Source: Pseudomonadota bacterium
GTDB taxonomy: Bacteria > Bdellovibrionota > UBA1018 > CAIMNF01
Assembly (NCBI GenBank): GCA_027482725.1
Contig: JAIXVT010000250.1
Coordinates: 1-6,545 of the forward strand
Direction: 5' to 3'
Length of the DNA: 6,545 nucleotides
Position 1 is the stretch's first letter, and each line of letters starts with the position of its first letter. Positions 1-5,569 of the stretch are shown here, in pieces. The notes beneath the pieces were generated by a model. It was not told the origin of the DNA, did no database searches, and worked only from the letters and a program-made list of their open reading frames with translations. Made by a program: the position numbers and the translations under genes.

Positions 1-945
1 ACCGCAATTTGGGCGCTTAACTTTTATTTCCAGTCGTATTCGGCGTTATCGCTCATCAAGGTCAATTCGGGTTGGTTCCATATTAGTGAACGCGGGGTGT
101 TTTCTGCCATATTTGGCACGATGATTCAAATGGGCCGTGCAATGGTTTACATCATCGGCCCGCTTTTGGTGACGTACTATCCGTGGCAATGGGTGTTTTT
201 CCTACCCTCGGGGATTATTGCGGTCATGGCGTATTTTACGTATAAAAATGTTCAGGACGCGCCCGACAAAGCGGGTTTACCTGCGCTCGATGTCCAAGAT
301 GCTTCGAGCGGAGATACGACGCCCGTGTCCGTGGGCTACGTCCTAAAAAAAGTATTTACCAATCCCGTTGCCATCACTATCGCTGTTGCCGAATTTTGCA
401 CGGGGATTGTGCGCCATGGGTTTGAACAGTGGTTTCCTCGCTACATGCAAGAAGCGCAAGGACTTCAGTTAGATAATCCCATATTTCAAAAAGGAGCTTT
501 TGGCGTCGTGATGGCCGGTGTTGCGGGGGCGTTTTGCGCGGGAACATTATCGGATTGGGTGTTTAAGGGGCGTAGGGCGCCGATGGCGTTTATAGGTTAC
601 GTGGTGCAGGTCGGGGCACTCTGGGTGGTGTGGCAAGCCCCGTCCGTTACGGCCGTGATTTTAGCATTCATCGCCAATTCGTTTGCCATCAGCATTGTGC
701 ACTCCATGTTATCGGGGACCGCATCGATGGACTTTGGAGGAAAACGTGCGGCCGCAACAGCAGCGGGTTTATTTGATGGCATGCAGTACGTCGGCGGTTC
801 GGTGGTAGGAATTGGAATGGGCTGGATGCTCGACACCATGGGATGGTCCGCGTGGGGACCGAGCATGATTGGGTTTGCCGCAATTGGAGCCGTACTGATG
901 CTGACCCTGTGGAACGCGCGTCCTAAAACTTCGGGCGGACACTAG
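1..945 (+). CDS. MFS transporter of the organophosphate:phosphate antiporter (GlpT/UhpT-like) type, 5' end missing
   Basis: Frame 1 is open from the first base of the window to the TAG at 943-945, so the gene began upstream. About 314 residues are visible. The GTG at 97 lies inside the domain and is not a credible start. The protein is strongly hydrophobic, with about eight membrane-spanning stretches on either side of a polar central loop (roughly codons 80-120), as in the second half of a 12-helix MFS protein. Family clues are WFHISERG before a helix, the post-helix segment VQDAPDKAGLP (compare RDTPQSCGLP in GlpT), and the MFS loop motif AGTLSDWVFKGRR in the C-terminal half. Members exchange phosphorylated small molecules such as glycerol-3-phosphate or hexose phosphates for phosphate across the inner membrane. 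The substrate cannot be read from this fragment. It converges on queF with a 64-bp gap. Confidence 0.82.
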   Translation, partial: TAIWALNFYFQSYSALSLIKVNSGWFHISERGVFSAIFGTMIQMGRAMVYIIGPLLVTYYPWQWVFFLPSGIIAVMAYFTYKNVQDAPDKAGLPALDVQDASSGDTTPVSVGYVLKKVFTNPVAITIAVAEFCTGIVRHGFEQWFPRYMQEAQGLQLDNPIFQKGAFGVVMAGVAGAFCAGTLSDWVFKGRRAPMAFIGYVVQVGALWVVWQAPSVTAVILAFIANSFAISIVHSMLSGTASMDFGGKRAAATAAGLFDGMQYVGGSVVGIGMGWMLDTMGWSAWGPSMIGFAAIGAVLMLTLWNARPKTSGGH

Positions 946-952
946 GCCGTGA

Positions 953-977
953 CTCGCGGGTAAAAACACCCGACGAG
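953..977. terminator. Hairpin between convergent genes, possible weak bidirectional terminator
   Basis: The arms CTCGCGGGT (953-961) and ACCCG-A-CGAG (968-977) pair over nine base pairs with one bulged A around a six-base loop. The hairpin lies in the 64-bp gap between the stop of the transporter gene and the stop of the convergent queF gene, where a shared terminator would be expected. No T-run follows the stem on either strand, so intrinsic termination is uncertain. Confidence 0.35.
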
Positions 978-1009
978 ATCACCCAAAGATCTGCAATCTC
1001 ACAGAAACG

Positions 1010-1588
1010 CTAATACAATCGTGATAAGTCCATTCCGTAACGTCCCGGACTGTAGTTTGCTTTGCGAGTTGTCGCTAACACGCGTACTTCGGTTGACCCA
1101 TCATGGCGTTGGCTAAACGGGAATATTGCAATCCCACCACGCGGAGTGAATTCGCCGATCACTTCAACATACTGCGGCTCCATTAAGTCGTAGAGGTCGT
1201 CACAAATCTTTTGCACGCAATCTTCGTGGAAATCCCCATGGTTCCTAAAGCTAAACAAATAAAGTTTAAGCGCCTTGGATTCCACGCATTTCTTTTTGGG
1301 GATGTAATTGATAAAAATTTTCGCAAAATCCGGTTGCCCCGTCAGCGGACACAACGATGTGAACTCGGTACACACCAAGCTCACCCACGGAAGCCGTGAG
1401 GGGTGTTTGTTGGGGAAAGACTCTAAAACCTGCGGGCTATACGTGTCGGGATATTGGGTTTTTGCAGCGCCTAAGTGTGACAGGTGCGGGGATAGCTCTT
1501 GGTCCGCGCGCCCTGTAGATTTATGGCTTGAGGTGGCGCGGGGCTTCGGTGGTTGAGTTTTTACGGATTTCGTTTTTAAAGGTTTCAT
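1010..1588 (-). CDS. queF: NADPH-dependent 7-cyano-7-deazaguanine reductase QueF (preQ0 to preQ1)
   Basis: The product is 192 aa. QueF reduces the nitrile of preQ0 to the aminomethyl group of preQ1, the last free-base step before tRNA-guanine transglycosylase inserts it into tRNA for queuosine. Visible hallmarks are the catalytic-cysteine motif SLCPLTGQPDFA (Cys80, with the conserved Asp87 seven residues later), the QueF signature CVESKALKLYLFSFRN (about 101-116) and FHEDC (about 120-124). The length matches the short, single-domain (YkvM-type) QueF plus an extra Lys/Pro-rich N-terminus of about 40 residues. I chose ATG at 1588 because GGAAAG sits seven bases upstream and a -10 box at 1610-1615 would start transcription near 1603. 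The in-frame TTG at 1603 would therefore be almost leaderless. The gene is divergent from proS. No preQ1 riboswitch fits in the 53-bp gap. Confidence 0.95.
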   Translation of the reverse strand: MKPLKTKSVKTQPPKPRATSSHKSTGRADQELSPHLSHLGAAKTQYPDTYSPQVLESFPNKHPSRLPWVSLVCTEFTSLCPLTGQPDFAKIFINYIPKKKCVESKALKLYLFSFRNHGDFHEDCVQKICDDLYDLMEPQYVEVIGEFTPRGGIAIFPFSQRHDGSTEVRVLATTRKANYSPGRYGMDLSRLY

Positions 1589-1609
1589 AAAAGTTCTTTC
1601 CAAGTGGAG

Positions 1610-1638
1610 ATTCTAGCCTGTTTTCGTTACTTTATCGA
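1610..1638 (-). promoter_or_regulatory. Candidate sigma70-type promoter for queF
   Basis: On the minus strand TCGATA (plus 1633-1638, four of six matches to TTGACA) is separated by exactly 17 bases from TAGAAT (plus 1610-1615, five of six matches to TATAAT). The predicted start near 1603 leaves a leader of about 15 bases carrying the GGAAAG ribosome site before the ATG at 1588. It was found by eye only. An equally good box for proS was not seen in the shared 53-bp spacer. Confidence 0.45.
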
Positions 1639-1641
1639 GAT

Positions 1642-3144
1642 ATGGCAGACACCGCGATTAAACCCACACGACAAGAAAACTATCCCGAATGGTATCAAGA
1701 GGTCATCAAGGCCGCAGATTTGGCCGAAAATTCGCCGGTGCGGGGTTGTATGGTGATCAAGCCGTGGGGATATGCCGTTTGGGAAGCCATGCAACGTGAC
1801 TTGGATGATCGTTTTAAAGCCACCGGCCACGTCAATGCCTATTTCCCGTTATTGATCCCGCTCAGTTTTTTAGAACAAGAAGCCGAACACGTCGAGGGTT
1901 TTGCGAAAGAATGCGCCGTGGTGACCCATCATCGGCTAAAGGCCAATAGCGAAGGTAAATTGGTTCCTGATCCCGCAAGCGCTTTAGAAGAGCCGTTGGT
2001 CATCCGACCCACCAGCGAAACCATTATTGGACACATGTACGCCAAATGGGTGCAATCGTACCGTGATCTGCCCATTTTGATGAACCAATGGGCAAACGTG
2101 ATGCGCTGGGAAATGCGCACGCGGTTGTTTTTGCGCACGGCCGAATTTTTATGGCAAGAAGGTCACACTGTGCATGCGACGGCTCAGGAAGCTGTTGATG
2201 AGACGCTCAAGATGCTTGATGTTTACGCTGATTTTGCTGAAACCGTCATGGCGATGCCCGTGATCAAAGGGATGAAAACTCCGGACGAGCGCTTTCCCGG
2301 TGCGGTGGATACGTACACGATTGAAGCGTTGATGCAGGACCGTAAAGCGTTACAGGCGGGGACATCGCATTTTTTGGGGCAAAATTTTGCAAAGGCTTCG
2401 GGGATTAAATTTTTAAACCCTAAAGGCGAACAAGAGATTGCATGGACCACGTCGTGGGGGGTTTCTACACGACTTATTGGTGGGCTGATCATGACCCATT
2501 CGGATGATGATGGTTTGGTGTTGCCTCCGCGTTTGGCGCCCGAGCATGTGCGTATTTTGCCGATCTATAAAAACGATCAAGAGCGCGCCGCAATTTTAGA
2601 GGCCTGCGATCGCTTGGCAAAAGACCTGCGCGCAACAACGTATGCCGGTGCGCCGATCCGCGTGAAAATTGATGACCGCGATTTGCGTGGCGGTGAAAAA
2701 TCATGGCAAGCGATCAAACAGGGCGTACCGCTTAGGGTAGAAATGGGGCCGCGCGATCTGGCGCAGGGGTCCGTGTTTGTGGGGCGTCGGGATCAAGGAC
2801 ATAAAGATAAAAAATCATTTGCGGCTGCGACGTTCGCCCAAGAGGCGGTCGGGGTTCTTACCGAAATTCAATCTCAATTGTTGAAAAAAGCGACCGCACA
2901 CCGGGACCAAAATACGGTTGAAATTGAATCGTTAAAAGATTTCGAATCCTTTTTTGCAGACGAACACGGTGGCGGTTTTGCGCGCGTGGCGTGGTCTAAG
3001 GGAGCGATCGGTCACGAGACTTTGGCGCGGCTTAAAGTGACGCCACGTTGTATTCCGCTTGGGTCTACGGTAGAGCCGGGTGCAAAATGCATTTTTACCG
3101 GTGCACCGGCCGAAGCGACGGTGTTGTTTGCAAAGTCGTATTGA
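1642..3144 (+). CDS. proS: Prolyl-tRNA synthetase, eukaryote/archaeon-like (type 3)
   Basis: The product is 500 aa. This class II synthetase charges tRNA-Pro with proline in the cytoplasm. It is the type without the large editing insertion between motifs 2 and 3. Seen here: N-terminal catalytic segment with PVRGCMVIKPWGYAVWE (about 32-48), IRPTSET (about 121-127), motif 2 RWEMRTRLFLRTAEFLWQEG (155-174), motif 3 in MTHSDDDGLVLPPRLAP (284-300), an anticodon-binding domain (about 302-400), and a C-terminal domain ending in Tyr as is typical of this class. Length is normal. One oddity is that the C-terminal zinc subdomain has lost most of its cysteines: the usual C-x4-C pair is S452/G457 and the C-x2-C pair is C483/T486. 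The start ATG has only a weak ribosome site (CGAGA nearby), but the upstream frame offers no better start. It is divergent from queF. Confidence 0.96.
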   Translation: MADTAIKPTRQENYPEWYQEVIKAADLAENSPVRGCMVIKPWGYAVWEAMQRDLDDRFKATGHVNAYFPLLIPLSFLEQEAEHVEGFAKECAVVTHHRLKANSEGKLVPDPASALEEPLVIRPTSETIIGHMYAKWVQSYRDLPILMNQWANVMRWEMRTRLFLRTAEFLWQEGHTVHATAQEAVDETLKMLDVYADFAETVMAMPVIKGMKTPDERFPGAVDTYTIEALMQDRKALQAGTSHFLGQNFAKASGIKFLNPKGEQEIAWTTSWGVSTRLIGGLIMTHSDDDGLVLPPRLAPEHVRILPIYKNDQERAAILEACDRLAKDLRATTYAGAPIRVKIDDRDLRGGEKSWQAIKQGVPLRVEMGPRDLAQGSVFVGRRDQGHKDKKSFAAATFAQEAVGVLTEIQSQLLKKATAHRDQNTVEIESLKDFESFFADEHGGGFARVAWSKGAIGHETLARLKVTPRCIPLGSTVEPGAKCIFTGAPAEATVLFAKSY

Positions 3145-3265
3145 TGTGGAATAGGGCAGGGTGGATTAAAACGGCTTGAGTTTATTTTTTAGGCGCGGAT
3201 ATGGGGTCCGCTGGACTTTGAGTGGTGTCGCACATCCCGCTAATTTTTAAACCCCAATAAAATTT

Positions 3266-3295
3266 TTGTTTTCAACTTCCCCGTTTTTCGATAAC
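3266..3295 (+). promoter_or_regulatory. Candidate promoter for tRNA-Glu
   Basis: TTGTTT (3266-3271) lies 18 bases before GATAAC (3290-3295), about 22 bases upstream of the mature tRNA 5' end. Both boxes are imperfect and the region is generally T-rich, so this is a weak call. Position relative to the tRNA is the main support. The 173-bp gap after proS otherwise shows only short A+T-rich inverted repeats and no convincing terminator. Confidence 0.3.
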
Positions 3296-3317
3296 CTCAG
3301 GGTTCATCTCAACATGC

Positions 3318-3393
3318 GTCCCCATCGTCTAGAGGCCTAGGACATTGCCTTTTCAAGGCAGTAACCGGGGTTCGAATCCCCGTGGGGACGCCA
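3318..3393 (+). tRNA. tRNA-Glu, anticodon TTC
   Basis: A 76-nt cloverleaf can be drawn completely. The acceptor stem GTCCCCA pairs with TGGGGAC, followed by the discriminator G and an encoded CCA (3391-3393). The anticodon stem is TTGCC/GGCAG around loop TTTTCAA with anticodon TTC at 3352-3354. The T arm is CCGGG-GTTCGAATC-CCCG style with the invariant TTCGAAT. The D arm contains the usual TAGAGGCCTAGGA. It decodes GAA/GAG. The 3' end of this gene marks the junction between core-like and A+T-rich accessory DNA, a position commonly used by tyrosine integrases. No integrase gene and no second copy of the tRNA 3' end were found in the window. Confidence 0.97.
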
Positions 3394-3574
3394 TTTTCTC
3401 CGGTGTAGAACCAAAACACCACCCAAAACCAAACTTACAGTGCCAAACGGACTCTCCCGAGCCCCGAGAAGGCGTTTCCTTTACCTTCCCTTTGCGCAGA
3501 AGAGGTCGACCGCTATAGATGCCCCTACTGCCCCTCCGAAACAAAGGAGAAGCAAAGAAAAGCCAGATAGACCT

Positions 3575-3602
3575 TTGACATAGAATTTTTCGATACCATT
3601 AT
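3575..3602 (+). promoter_or_regulatory. Candidate promoter of the three-gene accessory operon
   Basis: A perfect -35 box TTGACA (3575-3580) is followed after 16 bases by CATTAT (3597-3602, four of six matches to TATAAT). Transcription would begin near 3608-3610. That excludes the upstream GTG at 3607 as a translation start and supports the ATG at 3649, which has AAAAGGA just before it. A related TTGACA-x-A-x-AAT-x-T-x-TCGA arrangement occurs again at 5341. The rest of the spacer after the tRNA (3394-3574) holds nothing I can identify. Confidence 0.5.
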
Positions 3603-3648
3603 ACCGGTGAAGCATTTATTGATACAAGTTCACCGAGAAAAGGATTCA

Positions 3649-4221
3649 ATGTCTCTTAAAACCGAACGTGATCAGATAATCCAATTTAAAGATAGCTATA
3701 CCGATTACCTACGGTTACGAAAAACTTCCCGTACCTCCCCAGAACAAGAAAACCAGATTCAGACTTTGCGATCAGAAATTAATCCCGCCACCGCAATTGT
3801 GATCTCTTATATAAATAAAGTAGGCGAGCCTACCTCAATTTATTATTCGCCACCCCCACTCGCAGTTGGAGTTGCGGGCAATTTCGACTTGCTTCAGAAC
3901 CTATTCAATCCAGCCCTTCAAGGTAGGCATGTAGAACAAAGTGTATTTGTTATGCTTGATAGAGGAATTGGTCGTTACGATCACATCATCAAAAACCAAT
4001 GGAAAAAATGGGTAAATCCGTTCCACTGGTTTGGTGAAATCATTCGGCTTCCATTTTATCTGCTTCGTTTCTCTGGATTCGATTCAAATAAAATCGAGCT
4101 TTCACTCTTAGGGAAAATTTACAAACTGATCGCAGCCTTTGTCGCTTTCGTAGCGGGCTTGGTCAAGATCTATCAATTTGCAAAACCAATAATTCAAACA
4201 TGGGGAGTTAATCTTCCATGA
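3649..4221 (+). CDS. Uncharacterised 190-aa protein with C-terminal membrane anchor, first gene of accessory operon
   Basis: I do not recognise the family. The first 45 residues are charged and probably helical (a short coiled coil is possible). Residues about 46-110 look like a soluble mixed alpha/beta segment with the stretch YYSPPPLAVGVAG. Residues 127-144 (WFGEIIRLPFYLLRFSGF) are amphipathic to hydrophobic, and 152-178 form one clear transmembrane segment with AAFVAFVAG at its core. No signal peptide is seen, so the bulk is probably cytoplasmic with the C-terminus at or in the membrane. ATG 3649 is preferred over GTG 3607 because AAAAGGA lies four bases upstream and the predicted transcript starts near 3608. 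The stop overlaps the next start (ATGA, 4218-4221), implying translational coupling with the membrane protein that follows, so a shared complex is a reasonable inference. Base composition is more A+T-rich than the left half of the window. Confidence 0.8.
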   Translation: MSLKTERDQIIQFKDSYTDYLRLRKTSRTSPEQENQIQTLRSEINPATAIVISYINKVGEPTSIYYSPPPLAVGVAGNFDLLQNLFNPALQGRHVEQSVFVMLDRGIGRYDHIIKNQWKKWVNPFHWFGEIIRLPFYLLRFSGFDSNKIELSLLGKIYKLIAAFVAFVAGLVKIYQFAKPIIQTWGVNLP

Positions 4222-5111
4222 GTGAACATAAAACAGCTCTCACTGAACAGGAAATCACCCAACAACTTTCAACACATAATGAAGACGTCATTAAAGAACT
4301 CTATTCACTTACCTTAAAACTAAACGACCATGAAAATGACAGAACAAAATCATTGGATGGAAAAGCTGCAGCATTGTTTGGATTTATTGCTGCTTTAATT
4401 TCGGCAATTTTCGTTCTTCTTGGTCTTTTAGGGGATGCCAAAGGGAACCGACTAGTTCCGATTCTTTCTGGAAATATTTTCTTTTCTGTTCTCTTTTCTT
4501 TAATTGTACTTGCAGTCGCACTTCTATTCTTACTGAAGTGCATTGCTGTGAAATCCACTTGGAAATCTCCGGGCGAAATTGACCTAATTTCTGCAGTTCA
4601 AACATACGATAGGCATATCGATGGACAACCAGACGAAAGCAATTCATCAAAATCGGCTCACGATTATCGCCGCCATCTAACCGAACATTTTTGGAAATTG
4701 TATAGAAATGCTTTTGATCGAAATGAAGAAAAAGCACAGGACTTAAGAGTAGCTCAATATGCTATTTTTATTGCTCTTTTTGTTTTAGTTGCGATTCAAG
4801 TAACAGCAATGTTAGAACTTCGCTCAAGCATTATGAGTAATTCATCTAAACCAACAGCCTCCACCGAATCAATATCGACACCGACTGCTTCAAGCAGTCC
4901 ATCACCGCAGCCGACAAGTACACGCCCCTCATCACTTCCTGTTTCTTCAGCAGGTAGACCAACAAATGATTCAGCTGGGAGGCCCGCTCCACTACAAGCA
5001 TCCTCAACAGGAAAGCCAACGAGGTTAAGTGAAGGTAGACCAGCCCCACTTCCACCTTCAGGACGCGGTTCTAGATTATCAAATAGCTCTGACTCCAAAG
5101 GAGGGAAGTAA
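4218..5111 (+). CDS. Uncharacterised three-pass membrane protein with Ser/Pro/Thr-rich repeat tail
   Basis: The product is 297 aa. After a polar N-terminus (1-46), SLDGKAAALFGFIAA leads into membrane helix 1 (about 50-71). A short loop is followed by helix 2 (about 83-111), then a polar, charged segment (112-178) and helix 3 (about 179-199). A 'DxKA' turn just before the first helix is a feature I know from several small membrane effectors found near restriction and nucleotide-signalling genes, such as SLATT- or PycTM-like proteins. The resemblance is loose and I make no assignment. Residues 207-297 are low-complexity Ser/Thr/Pro with degenerate units of the form S-x-G-R/K-P-T/A. By the positive-inside trend the 112-178 segment would be cytoplasmic and the tail outside, but this is inference. 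The start overlaps the previous stop (ATGA) and the stop overlaps the next start (TAATG), so this is the middle gene of a coupled operon. Confidence 0.8.
   Translation: MSEHKTALTEQEITQQLSTHNEDVIKELYSLTLKLNDHENDRTKSLDGKAAALFGFIAALISAIFVLLGLLGDAKGNRLVPILSGNIFFSVLFSLIVLAVALLFLLKCIAVKSTWKSPGEIDLISAVQTYDRHIDGQPDESNSSKSAHDYRRHLTEHFWKLYRNAFDRNEEKAQDLRVAQYAIFIALFVLVAIQVTAMLELRSSIMSNSSKPTASTESISTPTASSSPSPQPTSTRPSSLPVSSAGRPTNDSAGRPAPLQASSTGKPTRLSEGRPAPLPPSGRGSRLSNSSDSKGGK
4947..5072 (+). repeat. Degenerate 9-10-residue protein repeats in the tail of the membrane protein
   Basis: In residues 244-285 the units SAGRPTND, SAGRPAPLQAS, STGKPTRL, SEGRPAPLPP and SGRGSRLS follow one another, alternating between GRPT- and GRPAPL-type. 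The DNA copies are diverged, mainly at third positions. This suggests old repeats held by selection on the protein rather than recent slippage. Confidence 0.65.
5098..5104 (+). promoter_or_regulatory. Near-perfect Shine-Dalgarno for the 51-aa protein
   Basis: AAGGAGG sits six bases before the ATG at 5111, inside the end of the preceding gene. It is the strongest ribosome site in the accessory part of the window and is the main reason for accepting the very short gene that follows. Confidence 0.75.
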
Positions 5112-5266
5112 TGTCCAACGACAATAAGCCAGTGAAAACACCTTCTCCTGCACCACAAACGCCGCCAAGTCGCCCAAATCCACTTCCTCCGTCTGGGCCA
5201 GGACAAACCTTAAAAAAATCGGAAGAACCGCGTCGACCAGCACTACCACAGAAGAAAGGTAAGTAA
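5111..5266 (+). CDS. Small Pro-rich basic protein (51 aa), related to the tail of the preceding membrane protein
   Basis: The ORF runs from ATG 5111 to TAA 5264-5266 and is easily missed because of its length. Support comes from an AAGGAGG ribosome site at ideal spacing, a TAATG overlap with the upstream stop, and protein-level similarity to its neighbour. SRPNPLPPSGPG here matches GRPAPLPPSGRG in the tail (residues 273-284), with most codon differences silent, and both proteins end in a KGGK or KKGK motif. It contains about 13 prolines, several Lys/Arg, no hydrophobic segment and no signal peptide. It is probably unstructured, with proline-rich stretches of the kind bound by SH3- or GYF-like pockets, though no partner is known. 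It may have arisen by duplication of the membrane protein's tail. Function is unknown. Confidence 0.7.
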   Translation: MSNDNKPVKTPSPAPQTPPSRPNPLPPSGPGQTLKKSEEPRRPALPQKKGK

Positions 5267-5289
5267 GCATATAACTTTTTTGAACTTTC

Positions 5290-5318
5290 TTTATCTACCC
5301 CTACCTTCTAAAGATAAA
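5290..5318. repeat. A+T-rich inverted repeat after the small gene
   Basis: TTTATCT (5290-5296) pairs with AGATAAA (5312-5318) around a 15-base loop. It lies 24 bases past the stop of the 51-aa gene. The stem is short and A+T-only apart from one pair, so it is a poor intrinsic terminator. Its TTATCT/AGATAA core recurs in the next hairpin. Confidence 0.4.
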
Positions 5319-5340
5319 AGGAAAAAGTGCTGCGCAAGTG

Positions 5341-5367
5341 TTGACACAAAATCTATCGAACTTATCT
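5341..5367 (+). promoter_or_regulatory. Second TTGACA promoter-like box
   Basis: A perfect TTGACA (5341-5346) is followed by a stretch resembling the operon promoter at 3575 (shared TTGACA-x-A, AAT and TCGA in the same register). The only -10 candidates (TTATCT after 15 bases, TATCTC after 16) are poor, and they lie within the left arm of the hairpin at 5358. If it is active, the hairpin would cover its start region. Confidence 0.28.
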
Positions 5368-5405
5368 CCTGAAACGGAATATACCCCCTTTCAAGAGATA
5401 AGTTC
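5358..5405. repeat. Long near-perfect hairpin (11 + 5 bp stem, 14-base loop)
   Basis: GAACTTATCTC (5358-5368) is the exact reverse complement of GAGATAAGTTC (5395-5405). After one C/A mismatch the stem continues with TGAAA (5370-5374) and TTTCA (5389-5393), leaving a 14-base loop that ends in CCCCC. A match of this length is very unlikely by chance in 50 bases. No T-run follows, so it is not a typical terminator. An operator, a structured leader RNA or a recombination or transposition end are all possible. Confidence 0.75.
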
Positions 5406-5424
5406 ATCCAGAAATGGGGGCTCA

Positions 5425-5517
5425 ATGTCACAAGATAATAGCACTTTGTCATCAAATGATTCTCTGGCAGATACTGATACGGTAGATGGACCGCGCCCCT
5501 CAACTTGGACAGGTTGA
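5425..5517 (+). other. Possible gene start cut off by palindrome (30-aa ORF)
   Basis: ATG 5425 has a G-run (5416-5420) upstream and opens an ORF reading MSQDNSTLSSNDSLADTDTVDG. The frame then enters the G+C-rich palindrome and stops at TGA 5515-5517. The first 22 residues have a plausible coding character (Ser/Asp-rich, hydrophilic), so this may be the head of an interrupted gene. It may equally be chance in an otherwise non-coding gap. Confidence 0.22.
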
Positions 5518-5529
5518 GGGCGCGGTCCA
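5487..5529. repeat. G+C-rich palindrome, possible insertion-element remnant or terminator
   Basis: TGGACCGCGCCCCTCAAC (5487-5504) and GTTGAGGGCGCGGTCCA (5513-5529) are reverse complements apart from one extra C, with an 8-base loop. TAGA and TCTA outside add four more pairs across a two-base bulge. It stands out sharply from the A+T-rich surroundings. Both halves read inward as TGGACCGCGCCC..., and the left one continues to TTGGACA, which resembles the terminal repeats of some IS3-family elements. No flanking target duplication was found and no T-run follows. Confidence 0.75.
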
Positions 5530-5540
5530 AGTCTAAACAG

Positions 5541-5569
5541 TTGTTTCGTTATTCTCTTCCGATACTATT
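5541..5569 (+). promoter_or_regulatory. Candidate promoter for the restriction endonuclease
   Basis: TTGTTT (5541-5546) and TACTAT (5564-5569, four of six matches to TATAAT) are spaced by exactly 17 bases, just downstream of the palindrome. The predicted start near 5576 gives a leader of about 70 bases before the TTG at 5647. It was found by eye in A+T-rich DNA, so chance is a real possibility. Confidence 0.35.

Noticed and set aside
1589..1603. TTG 1603 as start of queF
   Set aside because: It would be nearly leaderless behind the predicted promoter, whereas ATG 1588 has GGAAAG at good spacing.
3195..3211. Hairpin GCGGA/TCCGC after proS as terminator
   Set aside because: The stem is only five pairs, and the T-run precedes it instead of following it.
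3353..3544. 63-aa minus-strand ORF ending in ASPRGFEPRLLP
   Set aside because: Its C-terminus is the antisense of the tRNA-Glu T arm and acceptor, a well-known source of false proteins.
3607..3648. GTG 3607 as start of the first operon gene
   Set aside because: It falls at the predicted transcription start and lacks a ribosome site. ATG 3649 has AAAAGGA upstream.
4796..5206. 136-aa minus-strand ORF
   Set aside because: It is antisense to the repeat tail and the small Pro-rich gene. Low-complexity coding DNA leaves the opposite frames open, and no ribosome site was seen.
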